Shown one piece after another: positions 26,058-35,584 of a stretch of 45,414 nt of DNA. The notes beneath the pieces were generated by a model. That model saw only the letters and a program-made list of their open reading frames with translations, was not told the origin of the DNA and searched no databases. This DNA comes from Chryseobacterium antibioticum (GTDB taxonomy: Bacteria; Bacteroidota; Bacteroidia; Flavobacteriales; Weeksellaceae): contig NZ_JABBGI010000034.1 in the NCBI RefSeq assembly GCF_012927325.1, positions 1-45,414 on the forward strand. The letters run 5' to 3'. The position numbers and the translations under genes are program-made. Numbering within the stretch: position 1 is the first letter of the stretch; every line of letters starts with the position of its first letter.

Positions 26058-26322
26058 AAGAAAATTTCACTTATTAAAAAAGCTTATCTTATTTAGCTTT
26101 AATTAAAATATTATACCTTCTAGAGAACCTGGTGAGAAGTATTAGACTATAGTACATATGGAAAATATTTTGATTTTATTTTTTTAATTTCTTAATCAGA
26201 AATTTTAATCACTCATATCTTTACCTTAAATTATTATAGTAAAATATTTTCAAAAGTATTTTAGGATTACAATATATCTTACAAGTATCCACAATTTATA
26301 ATCTGATTAGTTTAATCCATTT

Positions 26323-28191
26323 TTAAGGTTCTAATTTATCCAAAATAGGTTCGGCTAAAGTGTTTAATTCTTTTTGAATTTTAGTATTTTTTTGTTCAAA
26401 AATAATAATCTCATTCTGACCTTTTTTTAGATAACACCCTGGTAAATATAAGGTCTGTTGTGGTCCTACTGACCAATATCTTCCTAAATTGATTCCATTA
26501 ACAAAAACAATTCCTTTTCCAAAAGGTCGCATATCTAAAAAAGTATCTCCCACTTTTGATACATTAAAATTTCCTTTGTAAACAGCTGGTCTGTTTTCTT
26601 TTAAATCTGATTTTTGTTTGGCGTCAATTGATGGAGCTTCTGCAAAAGGAAGCCCATACATTTCCCAATCTCCTGTTATTTCTCGGTCATTAATAAATAC
26701 AGGAGAAGTAATTCCTTTTGTATTCTTATTAATATCTGCCCCATAGTTAATCCTTCCCATGTTTTCTACTATAATGTCTAATTTTCCATTGAATGGTATA
26801 TTAACTTCACACTCATATTTTTTATAGTAACGATTAAGTTCTCCTACTTTTTCTCCATTCACATAAACAATCGCATAATCTCGTAATCCATCAAGTTTTA
26901 AAGTTCCTTTAATTGGCTGATTAAAATTTTTGCTATACCAAATATAGCCATGCCCCTGATTTAATTGTTCAAAAGTTAAAGGATTATCATTAATTACCGG
27001 TTTTACATCCTTTTTTAAAATTTCTAAATCAATTCCCTGAGACAATGTAATACTCGGGATCTTAATTACTGGAATTCTTGAAGGAATAGGAGGCGTAGAA
27101 GAATTTTTTAATAAATCTCTTAATTTCATATACTTTTCAGTTTCCCAACCTGCTTCGGTAATAGGAGCATCATAATCATAACTGGTCATACTCGGCTGTA
27201 TATCATGATTTTTATCATAATTAGCTCCAGAGGTAAACCCAAAGTTAGTACCTCCATGCACCATATAAATATTAAAAGAAATATTATTATTCATGAATTT
27301 TTCAATATGGCTTTTTACTCTTTCCGCCGCTTTACGAGGGAACGGCTCTGCCCAATGGTCTAACCACCCGGGATAGTATTCTGCTACCATAAAAGGACCT
27401 TCCCCATTATGATATTTTTTTACTTCTTTCTTAATATTTTCTGGGTTTTCGTCTCCATTTGCAGTTGGTAAAGCCCCAGGTAAAGCTCCTCCTTCAAATA
27501 ACCAGTCGCCATCTGAAGTAAAAAATTCCATTTCTTTGAAACCAACTTGTTTTAATTGATCAAATACAGATGAACTATATTTTTTATGATCTTCCATTTT
27601 AATATCTTCTCGTTGAGCAACAAAAGATCCAAATTCATTTTCTCCTTGCACCATAACAATAGGACCTCCATTAACAATCAGATAAGGTTTTACCACCTTG
27701 TAAAGTTCTGTGAAATATGCTTTTGTTGAATTTAAAAAAGCAGTATTGTATTCTCTAATTTTCATATCCTTGTAGTTTTGCAAAAACCAAGGATAACCTC
27801 CGAATTCCCATTCTGCACAAACATAAGGTCCAGGACGAAGAATTACCATTAAGCCTTCTTCTTTTGCTATTTTTAAGAATTCAGATAAGTTTCGATTCCC
27901 AGTTTGAAAATCCCATTTTCCGGGAGCTATTTCATGATAATTCCAAAATACATAAGTAGCTATTGTATTTAATCCCATCGCTTTAACCATTTTTAAGCGA
28001 TGTCTCCAATAATCATGAGGAATTCTAGCATAATGAATCTCACCTGAATGTAACCTAACTGCCTGTCCGTTAAATTTAAATTCTCCATCTTCGATTTTGA
28101 AAGATTCATATTTAATAGGTTTCTGCTGTGCATTTATCAAAGTTGCTCCCACAAAGCAAAAGGTTAAAATTATATTTTTAATAAACTTCAT
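26323..28191 (-). CDS. Secreted GH35 beta-galactosidase
   Basis: Cleaves terminal non-reducing beta-galactose. 622 residues with a signal peptide (IILTFCFVGATLINAQ), so periplasmic or exported. The (beta/alpha)8 domain carries LHSGEIHYARIP at the start, GGPIVMVQGENEFG with acid/base Glu186, and FMVAEYYPGWLDHW with nucleophile Glu271. Galactose-binding-like beta-sandwiches follow (TLKLDGLRDYAIVYVNGEKV; KGIVFVNGINLGRYWSVGPQ). It is the first gene after the composite operator, divergent from gntR, and upstream of galT. Released galactose would feed GalM/K/T. Host O-glycans or plant galactans are both possible sources. Confidence 0.93.
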   Translation of the reverse strand: MKFIKNIILTFCFVGATLINAQQKPIKYESFKIEDGEFKFNGQAVRLHSGEIHYARIPHDYWRHRLKMVKAMGLNTIATYVFWNYHEIAPGKWDFQTGNRNLSEFLKIAKEEGLMVILRPGPYVCAEWEFGGYPWFLQNYKDMKIREYNTAFLNSTKAYFTELYKVVKPYLIVNGGPIVMVQGENEFGSFVAQREDIKMEDHKKYSSSVFDQLKQVGFKEMEFFTSDGDWLFEGGALPGALPTANGDENPENIKKEVKKYHNGEGPFMVAEYYPGWLDHWAEPFPRKAAERVKSHIEKFMNNNISFNIYMVHGGTNFGFTSGANYDKNHDIQPSMTSYDYDAPITEAGWETEKYMKLRDLLKNSSTPPIPSRIPVIKIPSITLSQGIDLEILKKDVKPVINDNPLTFEQLNQGHGYIWYSKNFNQPIKGTLKLDGLRDYAIVYVNGEKVGELNRYYKKYECEVNIPFNGKLDIIVENMGRINYGADINKNTKGITSPVFINDREITGDWEMYGLPFAEAPSIDAKQKSDLKENRPAVYKGNFNVSKVGDTFLDMRPFGKGIVFVNGINLGRYWSVGPQQTLYLPGCYLKKGQNEIIIFEQKNTKIQKELNTLAEPILDKLEP

Positions 28192-28234
28192 TGTATATAT
28201 CTTATTAGTTATTAAAATTGACTAAATATTAAAA

Positions 28235-28265
28235 CAAATTTATAAATTTACTAGATGCTACCAAA
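28235..28265 (-). promoter_or_regulatory. GH35 promoter (-33 TTTG, -7 TAAATTTG)
   Basis: On the minus strand TTTG (28265-28262) is followed, 19 bases later, by TAAATTTG (28242-28235), a match to the Bacteroidetes consensus. The -7 box ends 44 bp before the GH35 ATG. The composite operator borders and slightly overlaps the -33 box. Confidence 0.6.
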
Positions 28266-28303
28266 CTAGTTACTACCGGTTTTTGCAGGTTTACCACCAG
28301 TTT
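28265..28303. promoter_or_regulatory. Composite GntR-type operator in the GH35/gntR intergenic region
   Basis: ACTAGT-N4-ACCGGT (28265-28280), TTTTG, then ACCACCAGTTT (28293-28303). The CYACCRGTTT half-sites recur with a 21-bp period (28273 and 28294). The same composite occurs at 39005-39043 upstream of susC, with the same 23-bp distance to the -7 box. It lies between the divergent GH35 and gntR genes, ending 18 bp before the gntR start, so the regulator probably controls itself too. Confidence 0.65.
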
Positions 28304-28321
28304 AACAAATTTTGAAATATT

Positions 28322-29320
28322 ATGAAAATTATTAAAATAATTCCCGATTCGGTTGTTCCCAAATACCGACAGATTATAAATTCCATTGAACAAGCTCTTG
28401 CCCAACAACTGCTAAAAAAAAATGACAAGTTACCTTCCATAAATAAAGTGTGTATGGAATTCGGCGTTTCTAGAGACACTGTCCTATATGCTTACGAAAC
28501 ACTGAAAAAAAAAGGAATAGTAAATGCCATTTTGGGTAAAGGATACTATATAAAAAGTACCGATTGGGATTTTGAAGAGCGAATCTTTCTACTGTTTGAT
28601 GAGCTGAATGCTTTCAAGGAAAACCTTTATAATTCATTTTTGGAAGATATACAACAAAGAGCTAATGTACATGTTTTTTTCCACTATTTCAATATTGATG
28701 TCTTCAAGAAATTAATCGAAGAAAACAATGGAAGCTACACAAAATATATAATTATGCCTGGGAATATGAATAATACAGCACCAATTATTAAGATCCTTCC
28801 AAAGAAGGATGTATACATATTGGATCAAACCAATATATTTTTAAGGGAATATTCATCAGTACACCAGAATTTTGCAAAAGACATGCTCAATGGTCTATTA
28901 AAAGCAAAAACTATGCTTGAAGCCTACCAAAGATTGATTCTTATTTTCCCCGGAAAAAAAGAACCTGTAGGTATGGTAGAAGGATTTACTAGTTTTTGTG
29001 AGCAGTATAAAAAGAAACATATCATTATCAGTAATTTTACAGATGAGGAAATACTGAATGGAGACGTATTTATAATTCCAGATGATAAGCATTTAGTAAA
29101 CGTCATTAAACAATCTAAAAAGCAGAAACTAGAGATTAGAAAAGATTTCGGTATTATCTCCTATAATGAAACACCTCTTAAAAGTATTGTAGAAAATGGC
29201 ATTACTACAATTTCTACGGATTTTTGGCAAATGGGAAAAATTCTAGCAGAGATGGTTCTTAATACCAAACAAGAAAGAATTGAAAATGCTTCTGATTTAA
29301 TTATCAGGAATTCACTATAA
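28322..29320 (+). CDS. GntR-family transcriptional regulator with sugar-binding-protein-like sensor domain
   Basis: 332 residues. The N-terminal winged HTH (~1-75) shows VPKYRQIINSIEQAL, KLPSINKVCMEFGVSRDTV, YETLKKKGIVNAILGKGYYI, the GntR pattern. The remainder (~85-330) resembles the periplasmic-binding/LacI-type sensor: KYIIMPGNMNN, VYILDQTN, LILIFPGKKEPVGMVEGFTS, DVFIIPDDKHLV and FGIISYNETPLKS. It therefore likely senses a sugar, not a fatty acid or amino acid. Divergent from GH35, it starts 18 bp after the composite operator. It is the only regulator in the sugar locus, and the operator is shared with susC, so it is the likely master switch. Ligand unknown; galactose or GalNAc derivatives are candidates. 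Confidence 0.9.
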   Translation: MKIIKIIPDSVVPKYRQIINSIEQALAQQLLKKNDKLPSINKVCMEFGVSRDTVLYAYETLKKKGIVNAILGKGYYIKSTDWDFEERIFLLFDELNAFKENLYNSFLEDIQQRANVHVFFHYFNIDVFKKLIEENNGSYTKYIIMPGNMNNTAPIIKILPKKDVYILDQTNIFLREYSSVHQNFAKDMLNGLLKAKTMLEAYQRLILIFPGKKEPVGMVEGFTSFCEQYKKKHIIISNFTDEEILNGDVFIIPDDKHLVNVIKQSKKQKLEIRKDFGIISYNETPLKSIVENGITTISTDFWQMGKILAEMVLNTKQERIENASDLIIRNSL

Positions 29321-29579
29321 TTGATTTGAATTAAATTTTATGGGTAATGAGGTCAAAATAGTTAGTGTTTTTCACAAAAATAATTCGTAATATTTGGCGG
29401 TTGATTGGAAGATGAATTGAGCTCTGCTGAGGAGCAACTCACCAGCAGTTTCCGGAGGTAAAATAAATTCTACAAATTTAACATTTAAAGTGATGCTTCT
29501 TATTTTGTTTTCCCCAAGAAATCACATCCAGACTTTTGCAACTCCAACAACGATTTTTTTTGAATTTTCAGTCATAAAA
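29321..29579. other. Intergenic DNA downstream of gntR
   Basis: No recognised gene. On the minus strand at about 29495-29385 an open stretch reads NVKFVEFILPPETAGELLLS and ends at a stop; I do not recognise it. The AT-rich remainder shows no RNA gene or promoter signal. Confidence 0.25.
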
Positions 29580-29611
29580 AAAGTTTATTGAAACAAAGTT
29601 CAATAAACTTT
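29580..29611 (-). terminator. Rho-independent terminator of the GH31/susCD transcript
   Basis: AAAGTTTATTGAA (29580-29592) and TTCAATAAACTTT (29599-29611) form a perfect 13-bp stem with a 6-nt loop. On the minus strand it is followed by seven T. It lies about 130 bp downstream of the GH31 stop. Confidence 0.75.
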
Positions 29612-29643
29612 CTGTATCATCAGTAATAATTGGTAATACAAAG

Positions 29644-29675
29644 AATTTTACCAACTATTTTTGACTATTAAACCT
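29644..29675 (+). repeat. 32-bp direct repeat, right copy (with 22379-22410)
   Basis: AATTTTACCAACTATTTTTG followed by ACTATTAAACCT matches the left copy at 30 of 32 bases. It lies between the terminator and the GH31 stop. Confidence 0.7.
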
Positions 29676-29743
29676 TTAAAGTTGTTTCATAAAAATACAA
29701 ACAAAAGCTAAAAAACTTTCTTTTGCTTTAAACAACTTCATAA

Positions 29744-32700
29744 TTAAAAGTTAATAGAATTCAGTGTTTTATCAACCAGTAATCCGTTAGTGGCTTTCAT
29801 ATTAAATAATCCGTTTCGTTTTGCTTTAAATTTAATAATGAATAAATCCGTTGTGCCTTCTAAAGGACGTTTTTGTCCTACATTAACCAACGTAGGATAT
29901 AATATTTTCTCTTTGTTGGTATGCAGCCTATCATAAGTTAGGTTTTCCATTTGTCCGATATTTAATGGCGTAATTCCTATATATTCCAATTCTTGTTGGT
30001 TATATGGAATAGCAAAACTCAATGCATTTACAGATTGTAGATTACTACCTTTTACTACTACTTCAACAATATCATTCTTAGCATATTGCTGTTTTGAGGC
30101 AAAGGCTGAAATGCTACCTTGCAGTGGTTTCAATTCTTCACCGTTTACTCCTCCATCTATTTTTGTAGCGACGTTAGAGATATCAAATGCATCAATGAAA
30201 CCATTCTTATTAATATCTCCATTGCTAATATACCCCTCAAAATCAGAATCTCCTTTTTTCAAACCTGTATAATTAATATATGAGGTAAAGTCATTCATAT
30301 CAATTTTTTGATCATTATTGATATCGCCAGGAAGTAAACTTACAGAACCTGGTACTTTAAAGACGTATAACTCATTTCCAGAAGCAAAGTTTCTGAAAGC
30401 ATTGCTGACTTCAATTTTGATGAATCGTGTGGTAGGATGTGTGGCGAAATCTAAAGATTTAATTTTGCTATTTCTATCCCACGTAAAAGAGCCAAGTTCT
30501 GTCCAATCTTTTTTATTATCACTATAAGAAATTTTACCATTCATCCATATTCCGTTGTAACCGCTGTTTCTAGGGATATATTCTAATTTGCTTATTGTAT
30601 TAATAGAGCCTAAATCTAAAATTATTTCAAAAGGGACTTTGCTTTTTTCATAATCTGAATGCCAGCTCGTGCTCACATCCTGATCAAAAAGATTTTCTAT
30701 ACCTTCTCCTTCCTGACTTGGAACTGTTGCTGTGGCTTTTATGCCTTTAATTGCAAATTCGTAAGGATTTTTATTGGTTCGAGATGAAAAAGGAACCCAA
30801 TCAGAAGTATTGGTTTTATTTACGGCTCTTAATTTGAAATCATATTTCGTTTCAGAAGCCAATCCTTCAAACAAGAAAGAGGTATCTTTTATATTACTGT
30901 ATACCATATTGTTATATAGTATTTCGTAGTAATCAGCATTAGGAATTTTATTCCACGATGGTAATATAGAATACGCGGTGTTTGTATTTTCTGAAGTGAT
31001 TGGTTTTAAAGCTTCTGCAAATGCTCCAAAATTATTTTTTAATTGATTAGAATTGGTAAATTGGTAATCTTTAATGACAAGCTCTACTTTGTTTTTGCTT
31101 ATATCAGTAATTTCTGTTTTTACCCAAAGTTGTGGATTTCGGGTAATCGAAACCTTTGCAAATTCAGAATCTTTTGTAGAGAAATTATTGAATTCGGGTT
31201 TGCTATTGTAAAAATATACGTTTGTGGCATTATTGAATTCATCTAAAGTATTTACTGTATTCAGATTTATATTTTTACCTCCAATAGAAAGTTTTACACC
31301 GGATGGTTTTTTAGTAACATTAATTCTAAATTCTGTCATTTTTTCTTTTTCAAAACCATTAAAGTTACCTTGAGTAGGAGAAGTGCTTATTGTTGCAGTA
31401 TTTTTTACTACATTACTTTCTATAAGGGTGCTTACAGATTCATTTTTCTTATACTTTTCGGTTATGCCATCGTCGTCATATTCTATAAAACTAGATTTGT
31501 CTGAAGGATACACTTCATAAATTCTTAATTTTTTATTGATTTGATGAACATTATTATTAGCGTTTACCATCGGAATAATAGCGCCTGGCGTCACAAATAG
31601 AGGAAGTTTCCAAATTGGAGCATCAAAATGATTTAAAATAATTCCTCCTTCATAAGTTTGCCCCGTAAAATAATCAATCCAATTTCCTTTAGGAAGATAA
31701 ATATTATTTCTAATATCACTCCCTTCTTTATCCATTTTTGTGGCTTGATATATGGGAGCCACTAAAAAACATGGACCATACAGGTACTGGTACTGAGTAG
31801 ATTTTCCGAGGGTATAATCATTAGCCTGTTGTAAAAACATTGCTCTGATGATTGGCAATCCATCTACAGCTTCTTTAGATACACTATAAGTATAAGGAAT
31901 TAAGCTAGACTTTAATTTTAAATAATTCCTATTAATAGAAGCAGCCGATTCACCCAAAGCATGAGGATACTTTTCATTTGTTCCCCAGCCATCCATGTTT
32001 AGTTGCATAGGAGTGAAGGTTTTCCATTGGAAATCTCTGGTATTGATGATTGGGTTTTCCCCACCAAAAATGCCATCCATATCCGAAGTAATGTTAGGCT
32101 GGCCAGACAAACTAGAACCTATATATGTAGGAATGTGGAACCTGATGTATTCCCACTCTCCACCAGTTTGGTCTCCTGTCCAAATACCTGCATATCGTTG
32201 TGAACCAGCCCAGCCGTCTAGCGAAATGATAAAAGGACGACTTCCGTTACCATAGCGTGGTATTATTTGAGCCACATCTGAAATGCCATTCAGCCCGAAT
32301 GAGTAGCCAGGGCCTACCCAAGCAACATCCGTTTTTAGCACTCTTACGCCTGCATCACCCACTTCTTTTATAATATCTCTCTGCAAAAGAGCACTTATTC
32401 CTTCTTTTGGATGCAAATCAGATTGTGTCCACAATCCTATTTCTACTCCGTTTTTTCTGGCATAATCTCCAAATGATTTCAAATTTGCAACGTTGCCTTC
32501 CAAAGTTTCTGTTTGTCCATATCCTGCACCATAACCATCATTTGGCAATATCCATCCTAAAGGCATATCTGCATTTTTATAACGGTCTATAACTGCTCTG
32601 GCAGAAAACTGATAATTGTTTTTTTCGCCATTTAGCGATTCTTTAACTCCTCCATTTCCTTTTTGGCTCTCTTTATATCTTTTTCCGTCTTCAAATGATA

Positions 32701-33556
32701 TTCCTTTGTCATCTTCCTTCCAATAATCTCTGTTGTAGGCATTAAGATGCCCTTCATAAAAACCAAACTTAGGCAAAAGTATAGGGTTTCCTGTAAGCTG
32801 ATAAAAATCATTCAACAGAGATTTAGGATTATCATCTACCATAAAGAAAACATCCAGGTAATTAATCTCATGAGCCAGTTTCACTTCATTTTTATTTTGT
32901 TTACCGAAATCATAATATCCTTTTTTGAATGTATGCCACATAAACCCATATCCATTTGTAGACCAATAATAAGGATTTGGAGATGCTACACCACTATCAG
33001 TCCAGCTATTTTGATTCACAATTAAAATAGTATTTCCTTTATGAGAAAATCTCCCATTCTGTACACCACCTCCATAGAAATATTCATCTTTTCCTTGAGA
33101 TAAAGTCAGCACTACTTCTTTAGAATTAAATTCAATTGGAGCAATAAAAGAAAAGACCTCTTTATTAAGATTCAAGTTAAATACTTTAAATAAAGAAGTT
33201 GTTTTTTCAATTTCTATTTTAATTTTACTGGTAGAGATAGAAACAGTCTGTGATAAATTTTTGACAGCAATTTCTTTCACTTTTTTTCTAGGCTGATCTA
33301 CTAAAATTTGAGCGGGAGGTATCGCTTCAGGATTTCTTACTTCTCCACCTTTGGGATCCAAAAATAATCGAAAAATATTTTCTCCATAAAAATCTATTAA
33401 TATTTTTTTGTTGCCAGAAAGCAAAACTTCTACCGAAGTTTCTCCTTTCTTAGAAACATTTTCAATTTTTTGAGCCTGAGGTTTTCCAATGAAGAAAAAA
33501 AGAAAAGAGCTAAGGAGTAAAATCTTTTGAATTTTTGAATTTAAAACTGCATTCAT
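29744..33556 (-). CDS. Multimodular secreted GH31 glycosidase, probable alpha-N-acetylgalactosaminidase type
   Basis: 1270 residues. Modules: signal peptide 1-28; N-terminal sandwich to ~255; GH31 barrel ~262-620 starting GFYEGHLNAYNRDYW; nucleophile Asp410 in RVLKTDVAW; acid/base Asp462 in GIWTGDQTGGEW; C-terminal sandwiches to ~850; FN3 ~864-930 (NADYYEILYN, SETKYDFKLRAV); F5/8C/CBM32-like ~940-1068 (STSWHSDY, FIKIEVS); dockerin-like ~1076-1136 with two Ca loops (DINNDQKIDMND, DINKNGFIDAFD); and a cohesin-like domain ~1145-1270. The HLNAYNRDYW sequence and the module order recall the GH31 alpha-GalNAcases (subfamily 18); this is from memory of the family. Alpha-galactosidase is the alternative. 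It sits downstream of susCD. Confidence 0.85.
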   Translation of the reverse strand: MNAVLNSKIQKILLLSSFLFFFIGKPQAQKIENVSKKGETSVEVLLSGNKKILIDFYGENIFRLFLDPKGGEVRNPEAIPPAQILVDQPRKKVKEIAVKNLSQTVSISTSKIKIEIEKTTSLFKVFNLNLNKEVFSFIAPIEFNSKEVVLTLSQGKDEYFYGGGVQNGRFSHKGNTILIVNQNSWTDSGVASPNPYYWSTNGYGFMWHTFKKGYYDFGKQNKNEVKLAHEINYLDVFFMVDDNPKSLLNDFYQLTGNPILLPKFGFYEGHLNAYNRDYWKEDDKGISFEDGKRYKESQKGNGGVKESLNGEKNNYQFSARAVIDRYKNADMPLGWILPNDGYGAGYGQTETLEGNVANLKSFGDYARKNGVEIGLWTQSDLHPKEGISALLQRDIIKEVGDAGVRVLKTDVAWVGPGYSFGLNGISDVAQIIPRYGNGSRPFIISLDGWAGSQRYAGIWTGDQTGGEWEYIRFHIPTYIGSSLSGQPNITSDMDGIFGGENPIINTRDFQWKTFTPMQLNMDGWGTNEKYPHALGESAASINRNYLKLKSSLIPYTYSVSKEAVDGLPIIRAMFLQQANDYTLGKSTQYQYLYGPCFLVAPIYQATKMDKEGSDIRNNIYLPKGNWIDYFTGQTYEGGIILNHFDAPIWKLPLFVTPGAIIPMVNANNNVHQINKKLRIYEVYPSDKSSFIEYDDDGITEKYKKNESVSTLIESNVVKNTATISTSPTQGNFNGFEKEKMTEFRINVTKKPSGVKLSIGGKNINLNTVNTLDEFNNATNVYFYNSKPEFNNFSTKDSEFAKVSITRNPQLWVKTEITDISKNKVELVIKDYQFTNSNQLKNNFGAFAEALKPITSENTNTAYSILPSWNKIPNADYYEILYNNMVYSNIKDTSFLFEGLASETKYDFKLRAVNKTNTSDWVPFSSRTNKNPYEFAIKGIKATATVPSQEGEGIENLFDQDVSTSWHSDYEKSKVPFEIILDLGSINTISKLEYIPRNSGYNGIWMNGKISYSDNKKDWTELGSFTWDRNSKIKSLDFATHPTTRFIKIEVSNAFRNFASGNELYVFKVPGSVSLLPGDINNDQKIDMNDFTSYINYTGLKKGDSDFEGYISNGDINKNGFIDAFDISNVATKIDGGVNGEELKPLQGSISAFASKQQYAKNDIVEVVVKGSNLQSVNALSFAIPYNQQELEYIGITPLNIGQMENLTYDRLHTNKEKILYPTLVNVGQKRPLEGTTDLFIIKFKAKRNGLFNMKATNGLLVDKTLNSINF

Positions 33557-33703
33557 TTATCTTGATTTTATTTATTAATTTACATTTTATACTACTCTAA
33601 GAAAGTAAGATCAATATTTATGATAAAACTAACTGTAATCTTTTGTGATATTAAGACTTTCAAAAATAGTTTTTTGTCAAAAGAGTAGCTGCCTTTTTAA
33701 AAA
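33557..33703. other. Short spacer between susD and GH31
   Basis: Together with 33704-33910 this forms the 354-bp gap between susD and GH31. No -7 box match is seen close to the GH31 start, so GH31 is probably co-transcribed with susCD. Confidence 0.35.
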
Positions 33704-34596
33704 TATGGATAACTTATTCAACGATTTCGTTTAAAAAAGTTACCCATATTTATTTTAATAACAGACATAATAAAACCTGTCTGCTAATATAATCACTGCT
33801 TAACTCTATAATCAGGATGCACTTTTTATGATGTGCACACCGAAAATATGATTAATGTATAAACCGAAAACTTAAGAGTTAACTTCCCACTAATCTTTTT
33901 TCATCTATACTTAGTATCCTTTTGCTGCTTGAGCTTCTTTTAATTTTGGATTTAAATCTACCGCAATTTGAGGGTAAGGGAATCTGTAAAACTTATCAAT
34001 CCATACTCTTGTTGCAACCTGTATATTTGTTATATCATAAACTGTTTTCATTACATTTGGAGCAATTTTCCATCTTCTAATATCATAGAATCTGTGTCCT
34101 TCATTTGCTAGTTCTATTCTTCTTTCATTTCTGATAATGTCTTTTAGGGTTTCTTTTGTTTGTGTTTTGCTAATTCCTACCATGCCTACTCTACTTCTAA
34201 TTTGATCTAATACATCATAAATAGAAGGATCTGGGCCAGAAAATTCATTTCTTGCTTCGGCATATATGAGTAATACCTCTGCATAACGAATAAGCATAAA
34301 GTTATTACTTGTATTTAAGTTCTCATCTAATGAGCTATAATCAGCCATTTTTTTATAATTATAGCCTATCTTAGACGTATTGTTTCCACCTTTACTCCAT
34401 TTGAATAGTGTACTTGTCCCAAAACCTTTTAAGTAAGACCAGGGTCCATTTGGATGCATTATACTTGCATATAAACGGGTATCTCTGTCTTTAAATTCAT
34501 CTAGATAGGCGTTATTTGGATTACCATTATTATAATTTGAAGCTCTTGTAGCATTAGAAGGGGGCGTAAATGCCGTTCCGTCTTTTTTCCAATAGG
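33704..34596. repeat. 893-bp direct repeat, copy 1 (susD 3' end plus downstream DNA)
   Basis: Nearly identical to 39350-40242 with an offset of 5646 bp. Only two differences were noticed, both in the non-coding first 60 bp (cgatttcg/cggtttcg and gttaccc/gctaccc). This copy holds the intact 3' end of susD and the spacer behind it. Confidence 0.92.
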
Positions 34597-35578
34597 CATT
34601 TACCAAATCAATTGTTGGGGTAATAGAACTCCAACCACTCTCTTCATTTGGCAATAGGAGAAGGGTCATGGAGTTACTATGTGTTCCTTTTGAATCCGGT
34701 ATATATTGAGCTTCCAAAATTGATTCTATATTACCATCATTATTTGCCCAGAACAATGCCTGATAATTACTTAAACCTTTGTAAAAATTATCTTTATCTG
34801 TGGTAGAAGTATACGTAACAAAATTGTCATAGTTTGTACTTTTATCTACTGTTGCAGTATTGAAAAGCTTGTAAGTGCCAGAATTAATTACCAATTGAGC
34901 AGTTTCGTAAGCTTCTTTATATTTTCCCGTGTACAAATATACCCTTGCTTTAAATGCCAATGCAGCTCCTTTTGTTATTCTACCCTTATCTTGACTTGAA
35001 GTATAAGTAGTTGGTAAATCATTTTCTATAGCACTCAATTCACTGATAACATAATCATCAATATTAGCTTCAGAAATAGGTGTAAGGTTGGCACCATCTA
35101 ACTCGCCTGATTTTTGCACTAATGGAAGAGCTCCAAAGTACTGAGATAAATCAAAATAATTAAAAGCTCTTATAAATCTTGCTTCTGCTATATATCTTTT
35201 AGCAAGATTTTTGTCCATTGGAATTTTATCAATATTCTCTAAAAAGGTATTTACCCCCCTAATTGTAACAAAGTTATATCCGAAATCTGTAGAAGGAAGT
35301 ATGTTTCCTGCAGAAGCATCTACTGCAGTTGTTTCCCAAGGATATTGAGCAAATGAATTATCGGTATAACTATCGTTATATAAATTGCTATAAGCTGCGC
35401 TAGACAAGTATGTATAAATACCATTTAATGCCATGGTAGCGTCTTTCTCAGTTTTCCAAAATGTATCTTCTGATATTTTGTCTTCTGGAAACCTATCTAA
35501 ATTACAAGAACTAGTAACTATAGCTAGGGTAACTGATAGTAATATAATTTTTATTTTTTTCATTTTTAGATATTTCAT
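33911..35578 (-). CDS. SusD/RagB-type outer-membrane glycan-binding lipoprotein
   Basis: 555 residues. The lipoprotein signal IKIILLSVTLAIVTSSC places the lipidated Cys near residue 26. The N-terminal SusD-like region has NLDRFPEDKISEDTFWKTEK and ALNGIYTYL; the TPR-like core has ARFIRAFNYFDLSQYFGALP (the RA.aYF.l...fG.vPl signature) and GAALAFKARVYLYTGKYKEA. The C-terminal RagB domain has MLIRYAEVLLIYAEARNE, IIRNERRIELANEGHRFYDI and RRW. It caps the SusC pore at the cell surface and selects oligosaccharides. The start lies 6 bp after the susC stop: same operon, and GH31 follows. Its last ~227 codons are duplicated at 39557-40242. Confidence 0.95.
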   Translation of the reverse strand: MKYLKMKKIKIILLSVTLAIVTSSCNLDRFPEDKISEDTFWKTEKDATMALNGIYTYLSSAAYSNLYNDSYTDNSFAQYPWETTAVDASAGNILPSTDFGYNFVTIRGVNTFLENIDKIPMDKNLAKRYIAEARFIRAFNYFDLSQYFGALPLVQKSGELDGANLTPISEANIDDYVISELSAIENDLPTTYTSSQDKGRITKGAALAFKARVYLYTGKYKEAYETAQLVINSGTYKLFNTATVDKSTNYDNFVTYTSTTDKDNFYKGLSNYQALFWANNDGNIESILEAQYIPDSKGTHSNSMTLLLLPNEESGWSSITPTIDLVNAYWKKDGTAFTPPSNATRASNYNNGNPNNAYLDEFKDRDTRLYASIMHPNGPWSYLKGFGTSTLFKWSKGGNNTSKIGYNYKKMADYSSLDENLNTSNNFMLIRYAEVLLIYAEARNEFSGPDPSIYDVLDQIRSRVGMVGISKTQTKETLKDIIRNERRIELANEGHRFYDIRRWKIAPNVMKTVYDITNIQVATRVWIDKFYRFPYPQIAVDLNPKLKEAQAAKGY

Positions 35579-35584
35579 TTTAAG

